Source: Pseudoduganella armeniaca (GTDB taxonomy: Bacteria > Pseudomonadota > Gammaproteobacteria > Burkholderiales > Burkholderiaceae_D). From it: a stretch of DNA of 64,000 nt. A model generated the notes under the pieces. It was not told the DNA's origin, did not search any database, and worked only from the letters and a program-made list of their open reading frames with translations. The first letter of the stretch is position 1, and every line of letters begins with the position of its first letter. Location of the stretch: positions 372,001 to 436,000 of the forward strand of contig NZ_CP028324.1 in the NCBI RefSeq assembly GCF_003028855.1, in the 5' to 3' direction. Position numbers and translations under genes: made by a program. Of the stretch, positions 43,069 to 51,463 are shown piece by piece.

Positions 43069-43560
43069 ATGGTTGTAGCCGTTTATCCGGGAACGTTCGA
43101 TCCGCTGACCCGTGGTCACGAGGATCTGGTGCGTCGCGCGTCGGGCCTGTTCGACAAGCTGGTCGTGGGCGTGGCCGACAGCCAGAACAAGCATCCGTTC
43201 TTTTCCCTCGAGGAGCGCCTCGAGATCGCCAACGAGGTGCTGGGCCATTACCCGAACGTCAAGGTGGAAGGCTTTTCCGGCCTGCTGAAGGACTTCGTGC
43301 GCGACCATGACGCGCGCGTCATCGTGCGCGGCCTGCGCGCCGTGTCCGACTTCGAATACGAATTCCAGATGGCGGGCATGAACCGCTACCTGCTGCCGGA
43401 TGTCGAGACGCTGTTCCTGACCCCTTCCGACCAGTACCAGTTCATCTCGGGCACCATCGTGCGCGAGATCGCCCAGCTGGGCGGCGACGTATCGAAATTC
43501 GTATTCCCTTCGGTGGACCGCTGGCTGCAGAAGAAAATCGCCGCCAACAAGACTGCATAA
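43069..43560 (+). CDS. coaD: phosphopantetheine adenylyltransferase
   Basis: 163-aa CoaD, the penultimate enzyme of coenzyme A synthesis. The nucleotide site GTFDPLTRGHEDLVRRA and the late FLTPSDQYQFISGTIVREIA motif are both present. Full length. The start at 43069 has a GGGAG site. Follows rsmD and leads into the ferredoxin gene 13 bases later. Confidence 0.97.
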   Translation: MVVAVYPGTFDPLTRGHEDLVRRASGLFDKLVVGVADSQNKHPFFSLEERLEIANEVLGHYPNVKVEGFSGLLKDFVRDHDARVIVRGLRAVSDFEYEFQMAGMNRYLLPDVETLFLTPSDQYQFISGTIVREIAQLGGDVSKFVFPSVDRWLQKKIAANKTA

Positions 43561-43573
43561 GTAGAGTATTGCC

Positions 43574-43831
43574 ATGGCTTTGATGATTACCGACGACTGC
43601 ATTAATTGCGACGTGTGCGAGCCCGAGTGCCCGAACGACGCGATCTACATGGGTCCGGAAATTTACGAGATCGATCCGAACAAATGCACGGAATGCGTCG
43701 GCCATTTCAATGAGCCGCAGTGCCAGCAGGTCTGCCCGGTCGCCTGCATTCCGTTCAACCCCGCCTGGCGCGAGTCGGAAGACGAGTTGCGCGCCAAGTA
43801 CGAGCGCTTGCAGGCCGCCAAAGCCGCCTAA
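43574..43831 (+). CDS. YfhL-type 2[4Fe-4S] ferredoxin
   Basis: 85-aa ferredoxin with two cluster-binding motifs: CINCDVCEPECPNDAI and the longer-loop CTECVGHFNEPQCQQVCPVAC. The wide second spacing is typical of the YfhL/FdxA-like group. Likely co-transcribed with coaD. Electron partner unknown. Confidence 0.95.
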   Translation: MALMITDDCINCDVCEPECPNDAIYMGPEIYEIDPNKCTECVGHFNEPQCQQVCPVACIPFNPAWRESEDELRAKYERLQAAKAA

Positions 43832-43932
43832 CCTGCTGCTGCTCCGCTCCCGCCCCGCTCTGCTGCCACTCTGGCGCCGCGGCGCCGCATTGCTTGCTAT
43901 CCTCGGCCGCTCCACAAGCATGGGAGCACCGC

Positions 43933-44481
43933 ATGAAGGACGACCCGACCGAGCCCGGCCCGGAACTGGAATTGCCGGAAGCGGTCAACGAAAACCTCGA
44001 GACCATCAGCGCATTCTATGCGCGGCACCGGCAGCAGATCTCGCCCGCGCAGACCGCCATCGAAAAGCTGAGCCTGTTTTTCGGCCGGCCGGCCTACCTG
44101 GTCGGCATCGTCGTGTTCGCGCTGCTGTGGATCGGCGCCAATGTCTTTGCCGAGGAACTGGGCTGGGAAGTCTTTGACGAGCCGCCGTTCTTCTGGCTGC
44201 AAGGCATCATCACGCTGAATGCGTTTCTCACCACGACCACCGTGCTGATTCGCCAGAACCGCATGGCCCGCCTGGCCGACCAGCACACCCACCTGGACCT
44301 GCAGGTCAGCCTGCTGACGGAAAAAAAGACCAGCAAGATCATCAGCCTGCTGGAAGAGCTGCGCCGCGACATGCCGCAGGTAGCGGACAAACCCGATCCC
44401 GAGGCCGAGTCACTGGACAAGCCGGCCGATCCGCAAGCCGTGCTGGGCGCGATCGAAAACCAGAATCGGGCCGACCACTGA
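43933..44481 (+). CDS. DUF1003 membrane protein
   Basis: 182-aa inner-membrane protein. Two transmembrane segments (YLVGIVVFALLWIGANVF and WLQGIITLNAFLTTTTVLI) are followed by the signature RQNRMARLADQHTHLDLQVS and a charged C-terminal tail with a short coiled region. This is the DUF1003 pattern. Function unknown. Start chosen at the ATG at 43933, 101 bases after the ferredoxin stop. Confidence 0.87.
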   Translation: MKDDPTEPGPELELPEAVNENLETISAFYARHRQQISPAQTAIEKLSLFFGRPAYLVGIVVFALLWIGANVFAEELGWEVFDEPPFFWLQGIITLNAFLTTTTVLIRQNRMARLADQHTHLDLQVSLLTEKKTSKIISLLEELRRDMPQVADKPDPEAESLDKPADPQAVLGAIENQNRADH

Positions 44482-44568
44482 AAGGCATGCCGACCCTGGA
44501 TACGAACGGCGGTGGTATATTGCAATGTCATGCCCCAACGCATTTTTTTACCTGACGCCGGAGCCCGT

Positions 44569-45159
44569 ATGTCCTTCCCCCGCAGAAAATTCCTCACCGC
44601 CGCCGCCGCCCTGACCGCCGCGGCGATCTGCCATCCCGTCTTCGCGGCCGACGTCGCCGGCATCCGCTTCGACGAGACCGCCACGGTTGGCGGCCACACC
44701 CTGAAACTGAACGGCGCGGGCGTGCGCACCAAGATCGTCTTCAAGGTCTACGCACTGGGCCTGTACCTGCCGGAGAAAAAGAGCACCGTGGCCGACGTAC
44801 TGGCCGCGCAGGGTGCGCGCCGCATCCAGATCGTCAGCATGCGCGACTTGACGTCCGAGGAGTTTGGCGACGCCTTCATGAAGGGCCTGAACAGCAATAC
44901 CGACCAGGCCGAGCGCACACGCTTCCTGCCGCAGACCAAGACGTTTGGCGAGATGTTCGCGTCGATTCCGGGCCTGAAGAAGGGCGACGTGCTGCTGGTG
45001 GATTGGATACCCGGTACGGGCACCGTGTGCACGCTGAATGGCAGGAAGATCGGGGAGACGGTGCAGGACGTGGCGTTCTACAATGCCATCCTGCGCATCT
45101 GGCTGGGAGAAAACCCGGCCGACGGTTCACTGAAGGGAAAACTGCTCGGCGGACACTAA
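44569..45159 (+). CDS. chalcone isomerase-like periplasmic protein
   Basis: 196-aa protein with a Tat-like or Sec signal (PRRKFLTAAAALTAAAICHPVFA) and a chalcone-isomerase fold (GVRTKIVFKVYALGLYLPEK, LLVDWIPGTGTVCTLNGRKI). Bacterial members have no proven isomerase activity and are usually of unknown role. The start at 44569 has GGAG upstream. Confidence 0.87.
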   Translation: MSFPRRKFLTAAAALTAAAICHPVFAADVAGIRFDETATVGGHTLKLNGAGVRTKIVFKVYALGLYLPEKKSTVADVLAAQGARRIQIVSMRDLTSEEFGDAFMKGLNSNTDQAERTRFLPQTKTFGEMFASIPGLKKGDVLLVDWIPGTGTVCTLNGRKIGETVQDVAFYNAILRIWLGENPADGSLKGKLLGGH

Positions 45160-45183
45160 GCCTGGTTTGCTGCAGCGCGGCAC

Positions 45184-45471
45184 TCAGCCGCGCGAAGCCA
45201 GCGCGCGCAGTTCGGCGGCGTTGCTGGGGGTGCCGTCGGCGTTGATCAGGCCGTTGAGCAGGGCCGCATCGCGCATCTGGCGGCGCTGCAGACGTTGTTC
45301 CTTCGACAGCTTGGGCTTGACCAGCAGCAGCGCGGCCAGCGCCAGCCCGCGCAGCAGGGGTTTGAACAGCACGATCAGGCCGACCGCCAGCATGGCGACC
45401 AACACGAATTGCAGCGCGTCGCCCAGCGAAAACTGGGTCAGGTTTTGTGCTGCGGTCATCAAGGTGGACAT
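45184..45471 (-). CDS. hypothetical small membrane protein
   Basis: 95-aa protein. A hydrophobic stretch (FVLVAMLAVGLIVLFKPLLR and LALAALLLVKP) forms one or two membrane segments, and the C-terminal half is basic then polar. Convergent with the chalcone-isomerase-like gene and divergent from a LysR gene. No family recognised. Confidence 0.65.
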   Translation of the reverse strand: MSTLMTAAQNLTQFSLGDALQFVLVAMLAVGLIVLFKPLLRGLALAALLLVKPKLSKEQRLQRRQMRDAALLNGLINADGTPSNAAELRALASRG

Positions 45472-45576
45472 ACTTTTTTACTTACGTTTAGAATCTACCG
45501 TTACTATAGTGCAGCGCAACATATCAATCCAATTCTGATTTCCAATACTCACCATCACTCTTCTGAATAACACACC

Positions 45577-46545
45577 ATGAGTTTCCTGACGCTGGACCTG
45601 AACCTGCTGCGCGTATTCGATGCCGTGATGACGGAGCAGAACCTGACACGGGCCGCCGGCCACCTGGCGATGACGCAGCCGGCCGTGTCGAACGCGATCA
45701 AGCGGCTGCGCGAAAGCCTGGGCGACGAGTTACTGATACGCACGGCCTACGGCGTCAAGCCGACGCCGCGGGCGGAAGCGCTGTGGCCGGCCGTGCGCAG
45801 CGCGCTGGCGTCGCTGGAGTCGGCCGTGGCGCCCGGTACGTTCGACGTGTCGAAGGCCCATGCGACGTTCCGCTTGGCGATGGCGGACGCGACGGCGGCA
45901 ATGTGGCTACCGGCACTGATGCGCTCGATCGAGCGGGACGCGCCAGGCATTAACGTGCGCATGGTGCCATTGACCACGCGCGAACCGCGGCCCATGCTGC
46001 TGCGCGGCGATATCGACCTGGCGGTCGGCTTCTTCCCCGGTGTCGCGGCCCAGCTGTCGTACGAGACCGCCACGCCGATCCGCCACGAGCGGCTGTATTC
46101 GGGCACGTACGTGTGCGTGATGCGGCGTGGCCACCCGCTGGCGAAGGAAGAGCTGACCCTGGACAGCTATTGCGCCGCGAATCACCTGCTGGTCAGTTTT
46201 TCCGGCCGTGCCCACGGCCTGGTCGACGAAGCGCTGGCGCAATTGCAGCGCGAACGCCGCATCCTGCTGACGGTGAACCAATTCTTCACGGCCGGCCGCG
46301 TGGTCGCCAATTCCGACCTGATCACGGTGCTGCCGAAGCACCTGATCGCCTCCACCGGCATGACCGATGCGCTGATCTACAAGGACCTGCCGTTCCAGCT
46401 GCCGGCCGTCCACCTGGACATGCTGTGGCACGAGCGCGATGCCCGCAGCCCGGCCCACAAATGGCTGCGCGGTCACCTGGAAGGGATGAACAGCGTGGTA
46501 CAGCGCACGGCCCCGGGCACGGCGCCGCGCAGCGATACGTACTGA
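45577..46545 (+). CDS. LysR-family transcriptional regulator
   Basis: 322-aa LysR regulator. The N-terminal helix-turn-helix is DLNLLRVFDAVMTEQNLTRA with AMTQPAVSNAIKRLRESLGD. The C-terminal substrate-binding domain resembles the NodD/PcpR-like branch (PMLLRGDIDLAVGFFPGV). Divergent from the small membrane protein gene; target unknown. Confidence 0.92.
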   Translation: MSFLTLDLNLLRVFDAVMTEQNLTRAAGHLAMTQPAVSNAIKRLRESLGDELLIRTAYGVKPTPRAEALWPAVRSALASLESAVAPGTFDVSKAHATFRLAMADATAAMWLPALMRSIERDAPGINVRMVPLTTREPRPMLLRGDIDLAVGFFPGVAAQLSYETATPIRHERLYSGTYVCVMRRGHPLAKEELTLDSYCAANHLLVSFSGRAHGLVDEALAQLQRERRILLTVNQFFTAGRVVANSDLITVLPKHLIASTGMTDALIYKDLPFQLPAVHLDMLWHERDARSPAHKWLRGHLEGMNSVVQRTAPGTAPRSDTY

Positions 46546-46559
46546 TCCGGGTCACGGCG

Positions 46560-46585
46560 CGGGTAAGCCTGGCATGGCTTACCCG
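46560..46585. other. stem-loop between convergent LysR and Lrp genes
   Basis: Perfect 10-bp arms (CGGGTAAGCC and GGCTTACCCG) with a 6-base loop, in the 46-base gap between two convergent stops. There is no T-run, so at most a weak bidirectional terminator. Confidence 0.5.
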
Positions 46586-46591
46586 GCCGCC

Positions 46592-47047
46592 TTACTTGAT
46601 CGGCAGCTTGCTGGTGTTTTTGACTTCTTCCATCACGGCATACGTGTGGGTCTCCCGCACGCCCTTCTGCAGCAACGTCTTGCCGAGGAATTCCCGGTAC
46701 GCCGCCATGTCTTTCACGCGCGCCTTGACCAGGTAGTCGAAGCCGCCCGCCACCATATGGCATTCGAGCACCTCTGGAATCACTTGTACGCTATGCTTGA
46801 AGGCATCGAACACTTCCGGCGTCGTGCGGTCCAGCACGACTTCGATGAACACGAGTAACGATACGTCCAGCAACTGCGGATTGAGCTGGGCCGTGTAGCC
46901 CATGATGTACCCGGACTCATGCAATTTGCGCACCCGTTCCAGGCACGCCGCCGGCGACAGGTTGACGCGCGCAGCCAGCTCCACATTGCTGATCCGGCCA
47001 TCGCTTTGCAGCTCCATCAGGATCTTCTTACTGATCTTGTCCAACAT
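46592..47047 (-). CDS. Lrp/AsnC-family regulator, probable putA activator
   Basis: 151-aa Lrp-type regulator: winged helix (SNVELAARVNLSPAACLERV) and RAM domain (LECHMVAGGFDYLVKARVKD). Divergent from putA with a 207-base AT-rich intergenic region between. Because this PutA lacks the N-terminal DNA-binding domain that autoregulates it in enterics, an adjacent Lrp protein (PutR/BkdR-like) is the likely proline-responsive activator. Confidence 0.92.
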   Translation of the reverse strand: MLDKISKKILMELQSDGRISNVELAARVNLSPAACLERVRKLHESGYIMGYTAQLNPQLLDVSLLVFIEVVLDRTTPEVFDAFKHSVQVIPEVLECHMVAGGFDYLVKARVKDMAAYREFLGKTLLQKGVRETHTYAVMEEVKNTSKLPIK

Positions 47048-47179
47048 CGCTATCCCCTAATTAATTTTATTTGGTTAAATTCTCTCACCAAAAACTATCT
47101 ATTGCTAGTCCCCGGCATTACCAGAATTAATCCAGAAGATTCCCCGATACAATCGAATCATTCGCGTTTAACGCTTGGC

Positions 47180-47208
47180 ACGCTCTGCAGACCCCGGTCT
47201 CGGAGCGT
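47180..47208 (+). promoter_or_regulatory. hairpin in the putA upstream region
   Basis: Two nested pairs of arms (ACGCTC with GAGCGT, AGACC with GGTCT) with small bulges, followed by GTTTTGTT. It lies about 50 bases before the putA start, so if transcribed it could act as an attenuator-like structure; otherwise it may be a protein-binding site. Confidence 0.4.
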
Positions 47209-47254
47209 GTTTTGTTACGTACGCTCAACACTTTGCTTTGATTGAAAACTTGCC

Positions 47255-50200
47255 ATGAATGCTCCGATTGCCCCCTTTGCCGCCCTGCAGGCTGAAATCC
47301 TGCGCGACCCGACCCCGCTGCGCGCGGCCGTGACCGCCGCCTACCGGCGCGACGAACCGGCGGCCGTGCAATGGCTGCTGGGCCAGGTCCGTGACGGCGG
47401 TCCCGACACGACGGAACAGGCGCAGGCGTTGGCACGCCGGCTGGTGACGGCGGTGCGCGAGAAGCGCACACGCGCCTCCGGCGTCGATGCCCTGATGCAC
47501 CAGTTCTCGCTGTCGTCGGAAGAGGGCGTCGCACTGATGTGCCTGGCCGAGGCGCTGCTGCGCATTCCGGACAGCGCCACCGCCGACCGTTTGATCGCGG
47601 ACAAGATCAGCAAGGGGGACTGGCGCAAGCACCTGGGCGAATCGCCTTCGCTGTTCGTCAATGCCGCCACGTGGGGCTTGCTCGTCACCGGCAAGCTGGT
47701 CAGCTCGACCAGCGAGGAAAAGCTGGGCTCGGCCATCACGCGCCTGATCGCCAAGGGCGGCGAGCCGCTGATCCGCAAGGGCGTCGACCTGGCCATGCGC
47801 ATGCTGGGCAACCAGTTCGTGACGGGCCAGACCATCGAGGAAGCCATCAAGAACGGCCGCGACAACGAAGCGCGCGGCTACCGTTATTCGTACGACATGC
47901 TGGGCGAGGCGGCGCTGACGGAACATGACGCGGCCAACTACTACCGCTCGTACGAGACGGCGATCCACGCGATCGGCAAGGCGTCCAATGGCCGCGGCAT
48001 TCGCAACGGTCCCGGCATTTCGGTGAAACTGTCGGCGCTGCATCCCCGCTACAGCCGCGCCCAGCGCGACCGCGTGATGACGGAACTGCTGCCGCGCCTG
48101 CGTTCGCTGGTGCTGCTGGCCAAGCACTACAACATCGGCCTGAACATCGATGCGGAAGAAGCGGACCGCCTGGAACTGTCGCTCGACCTGATGGAAGCGA
48201 TGGCACACGACCCGGAACTGGCCGGCTTCGACGGCATCGGCTTCGTCGTGCAAGCTTATCAAAAACGTTGCCCGTTCGTTATCGACTACCTGGTCGACCT
48301 GGCGCGCCGCTCCGGCCGCAAGTTCATGGTGCGCCTGGTCAAGGGCGCCTACTGGGACGCGGAAATCAAGCGCGCCCAGGTGGAAGGCATGCCCGGCTAT
48401 CCCGTCTACACGCGCAAGGTGTACACGGACGTGTCGTACCTGACCTGCGCCCAGCGCCTGCTGGCCGCGACCGACGTCATCTATCCGCAGTTCGCCACGC
48501 ATAACGCCCAAACGCTGTCGACGATCTACACCTGGGCCAAGCAGGGCGGCATCGACAACTATGAATTCCAGTGCCTGCACGGCATGGGCGAGACACTGTA
48601 CGACCAGGTCGTGGGCGAAAATAACCTGGGCAAGGCCTGCCGCATCTACGCGCCGGTCGGCACGCACGAGACGCTGCTGGCGTATCTGGTGCGCCGGCTG
48701 CTGGAAAACGGCGCCAACTCGTCGTTTGTCAGCCAGATCGTGGACGAGAGCATCCCGGTCGACCGCCTGATCGAAAATCCGCTGGCCATCGCGCGCCAGC
48801 TGCAGGGCCAGCCGCACCCGGCCATCCCGCTGCCGCGCGACATGTTCGGTGCCGAACGACGGAACTCCGCCGGCATCGACTTATCCAACGAAGAAACGCT
48901 GCGCGAAGTCTCGGCCGCGCTGGCGCAGCCGCGCACCTGGACCGCCGCACCCCTGCTGGCCGGCACGGTCGCGTCCGACCAGGCCGCGGCGCCCGTGACG
49001 AATCCGGCCCAACGGGGCGACGTGGTGGGCCACGTCACGGAAGCGACGGCGCAAGACGTTGAGCACGCGCTGGCCGATGCGGCAGCCTACGCGATGGATT
49101 GGCAGACGGTGGCGCCATCGGTGCGTGCCGAGGCGCTGCTGCGCGCGGCCGACCTGTACGAGCAGCACCAGCTGGAACTGATGGCGCTGGCCATCCGCGA
49201 GGCCGGCAAGTCGCTGCCCAACGCGATTGCCGAGGTGCGGGAAGCCGTCGATTTCCTGCGCTACTACGCTGAGCAGGTGCGGCACGAGAAAAATGTGCTG
49301 GCACTCGGGCCGGTCACGTGCATCAGCCCGTGGAACTTCCCGCTGGCGATTTTCACGGGCCAGGTGGCGGCCGCGCTGGCGGCAGGCAACGTGGTGCTGG
49401 CCAAGCCGGCCGAGCAAACGCCGCTGATCGCCCACCGCGCCGTCACCTTGCTGCACGAGGCCGGCGTGCCGCGCGCGGCGCTGCAGTTCCTGCCGGGCCG
49501 TGGCGAAGTGGTCGGTGCCGGCCTGTGCAATGACGCGCGTGTCAAAGGCGTCATCTTCACGGGCTCGACGGAAGTGGCGCAATTGATCAACCGGACCCTT
49601 GCCAAGCGCGCCGTGGCGGAGCATTGCGACATTCCGCTGATCGCGGAGACGGGCGGCCAGAACGCGATGATCGTCGACTCCTCGTCGCTGCCGGAGCAGG
49701 TAGTGCAGGATGCGATCTCGTCGGCGTTCGACAGCGCCGGCCAGCGCTGCTCGGCGCTGCGCGTGCTGTTCCTGCAGGAAGATATCGCTGAAAAAACGAT
49801 CCGCATGCTGAAGGGCGCGATGGGCGAGCTGAACATCGGCAGTCCGGACCGCCTGGTGACGGACATCGGCCCCGTCATCGACACGGAAGCGCAGCAGAAC
49901 CTGTTGTCGCACATCGAGAACACCAAGCGCTCGGCCGTGGCGCACTTCTCGCTCGGTATTCCGGCGGGCGCGGCCGGCACGTTCGTGCCGCCGACGGTGC
50001 TGGAGATCCGTTCGCTGGACGAGCTGACGAAAGAGGTGTTCGGCCCCGTCATGCACGTGATCCGCTACCGCCGCGACGAGCTGCCGAAGGTCGTCGACGC
50101 GATCAATGCCAGCGGCTTCGGCCTGACCCTGGGTGTGCATACGCGCATCGACGAGACGATCGACTACATCACGTCGCGCGCGCATGTCGGCAATATCTAC

Positions 50201-50893
50201 GTCAACCGCAATATCGTTGGCGCCGTCGTTGGCGTGCAGCCGTTCGGCGGCGAGGGTAAATCCGGCACCGGGCCGAAGGCGGGCGGTCCGCTGTACCTGA
50301 AGCGGCTGCAGCGCGCCGCGGCGCCGGTCGAGGTGCATGCGCGCCAGTCGTCGCCCAGCCTGGACGCGCTGGCGGTATGGGCCAAGGCCAAAGGGAAACC
50401 GCAAGTGGCCAGCTTGGCCGAGCAGTACGCCTGCACGACGCCGCTGGGCACGGAGATCCTGCTGCCGGGCCCGACCGGCGAGCGCAACACCTTGCATTAT
50501 GAAGCGCGCGGCGCCGTGGCCTGCTTTGCCGCCAGCCAGGACGTGCTGCTGAACCAACTGGCCGCCGTGCTGGCGACCGGCAACGTCGCCATTGTCGTGC
50601 CGCAGACGCCGGCGGTGGTGCCGGCCGACCTGCCAGAAGCGGTGCGCGACCGTGTGCGCGTCGTGGCCGACCTGGCCACGTTGAAGGACACTTTCCAGAT
50701 CGCGCTGGTGGACGCCACCTTGACGGCCGCGCTGCGCGGGCCGCTGGCCGAGCGCGACGGTGCCCTGGTCAGCCTGATCGACACCACGGAGCAGGGCGCG
50801 ATCCCGCTGTGGCGCCTGATCGCCGAGCGTGCGCTGTGCGTCAACACGACGGCGGCAGGCGGCAACGCCAGCCTGATGACCTTGGGCGCATAA
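47255..50893 (+). CDS. putA: bifunctional proline dehydrogenase / P5C dehydrogenase PutA
   Basis: 1212-aa PutA, oxidising proline to glutamate. No ribbon-helix-helix domain is present at the N-terminus. The PRODH barrel includes YSYDMLGEAALTEHDAANYY and MVRLVKGAYWDAEIKRAQ. The P5C dehydrogenase domain starts near 640 and has SPWNFPLAIFTGQVAAALA, Glu in IAETGGQNAMIVDSS and the catalytic Cys832 in SAGQRCSALRV. A C-terminal region of about 170 residues follows, as in longer PutAs without the DNA-binding domain. Ends in a strong terminator. Likely activated by the divergent Lrp protein. Confidence 0.97.
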   Translation: MNAPIAPFAALQAEILRDPTPLRAAVTAAYRRDEPAAVQWLLGQVRDGGPDTTEQAQALARRLVTAVREKRTRASGVDALMHQFSLSSEEGVALMCLAEALLRIPDSATADRLIADKISKGDWRKHLGESPSLFVNAATWGLLVTGKLVSSTSEEKLGSAITRLIAKGGEPLIRKGVDLAMRMLGNQFVTGQTIEEAIKNGRDNEARGYRYSYDMLGEAALTEHDAANYYRSYETAIHAIGKASNGRGIRNGPGISVKLSALHPRYSRAQRDRVMTELLPRLRSLVLLAKHYNIGLNIDAEEADRLELSLDLMEAMAHDPELAGFDGIGFVVQAYQKRCPFVIDYLVDLARRSGRKFMVRLVKGAYWDAEIKRAQVEGMPGYPVYTRKVYTDVSYLTCAQRLLAATDVIYPQFATHNAQTLSTIYTWAKQGGIDNYEFQCLHGMGETLYDQVVGENNLGKACRIYAPVGTHETLLAYLVRRLLENGANSSFVSQIVDESIPVDRLIENPLAIARQLQGQPHPAIPLPRDMFGAERRNSAGIDLSNEETLREVSAALAQPRTWTAAPLLAGTVASDQAAAPVTNPAQRGDVVGHVTEATAQDVEHALADAAAYAMDWQTVAPSVRAEALLRAADLYEQHQLELMALAIREAGKSLPNAIAEVREAVDFLRYYAEQVRHEKNVLALGPVTCISPWNFPLAIFTGQVAAALAAGNVVLAKPAEQTPLIAHRAVTLLHEAGVPRAALQFLPGRGEVVGAGLCNDARVKGVIFTGSTEVAQLINRTLAKRAVAEHCDIPLIAETGGQNAMIVDSSSLPEQVVQDAISSAFDSAGQRCSALRVLFLQEDIAEKTIRMLKGAMGELNIGSPDRLVTDIGPVIDTEAQQNLLSHIENTKRSAVAHFSLGIPAGAAGTFVPPTVLEIRSLDELTKEVFGPVMHVIRYRRDELPKVVDAINASGFGLTLGVHTRIDETIDYITSRAHVGNIYVNRNIVGAVVGVQPFGGEGKSGTGPKAGGPLYLKRLQRAAAPVEVHARQSSPSLDALAVWAKAKGKPQVASLAEQYACTTPLGTEILLPGPTGERNTLHYEARGAVACFAASQDVLLNQLAAVLATGNVAIVVPQTPAVVPADLPEAVRDRVRVVADLATLKDTFQIALVDATLTAALRGPLAERDGALVSLIDTTEQGAIPLWRLIAERALCVNTTAAGGNASLMTLGA

Positions 50894-50914
50894 ACATTTC
50901 AGCAGCAACAACCG

Positions 50915-50945
50915 ATGGCGCGGACTGTTCCGCGCCATTTTTTTT
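50915..50945 (+). terminator. rho-independent terminator of putA
   Basis: Perfect 9-bp stem (50915-50923 with 50930-50938), 6-base loop, then eight T residues, 21 bases after the putA stop. Confidence 0.95.
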
Positions 50946-50964
50946 GGCGGTCCCGTTTATGGCC

Positions 50965-51380
50965 GAGTCTGTGTCCCACCACGGGGTCAGACACCGAAAC
51001 GGGACACGAGCACAGCCATAGTGCCGCCAACGCACCAGATCAGCCCGTGTCGGCCGCAGGGTTACGCCCCGACACGGACACGGGCTCGGCCGTGCAAACG
51101 CCGTGGCGGCCCTGTCAACGCGTTCCCGGCCTATTTATTGTCGAGTCTGTGTCCCACCGCGGGGTCTGACACCGAAACGGGACACGAGCACAGCCGTAGC
51201 GCCACCAACGCACCAGATCAGCCCCTGTCGGCCGCAGGGTTACGCCCCGACACGGACACGGGCTCGGCCGTTTAAACGCCGTGGCGGCCCTGTCAACGCG
51301 TTCCCGGCCTATTTATTGTCGAGTCTGTGTCCCACTATGGGGTCTGACACCGAAACGAGACACGAGCACAGCCGTAGCGC
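50965..51380. repeat. 178-bp tandem repeat, about 2.3 copies
   Basis: The unit starting GAGTCTGTGTCCCAC occurs at 50965, 51143 and 51321, exactly 178 bases apart. The first two units are nearly identical along their length; the third is truncated after about 60 bases. Each carries the 37-bp inverted-repeat element (50971-51007, 51149-51185, 51327-51363). Short peptides encoded here repeat with the DNA and look spurious. Confidence 0.92.
50971..51007 (+). repeat. 37-bp inverted-repeat element, copy 1 of the array
   Basis: GTGTCCC ... GGGACAC ends, interior ACGGGGTCAGACACCGAAAC. Same element in opposite orientation at 6898-6934. Further copies at 51149-51185 and 51327-51363 (the last with GAGACAC at its right end). 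Confidence 0.88.
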
Positions 51381-51431
51381 CGCCAGCGGGTAGAACCCGG
51401 TCCGGATGCCTGGCGCGACCCTTCAGGAAGA

Positions 51432-51461
51432 GCTGTGGAAAACCTCGGCGTTTTCCACAGC
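51432..51461 (-). terminator. hairpin after the nucleosidase gene, containing paired TTTTCCACA sites
   Basis: Perfect 12-bp arms (GCTGTGGAAAAC and GTTTTCCACAGC) and a 6-base loop, 2 bases after the nucleosidase stop on the minus strand. No U-run follows, so terminator function is uncertain. Each arm also contains a TTTTCCACA nonamer, a match to the relaxed DnaA-box pattern. Confidence 0.5.
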
Positions 51462-51463
51462 CG

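Noticed and set aside
48881..50938. 685-codon minus-strand frame opposite putA
   Set aside because: Antisense shadow of putA with no protein-like features.
50965..51380. CRISPR array
   Set aside because: Units are 178 bp and nearly identical along their length, with no short repeats separated by unique spacers and no cas genes.
50915..51393. Overlapping short plus-strand frames with repeated peptides
   Set aside because: They arise from the 178-bp DNA repeat; no ribosome-binding sites and no protein family.
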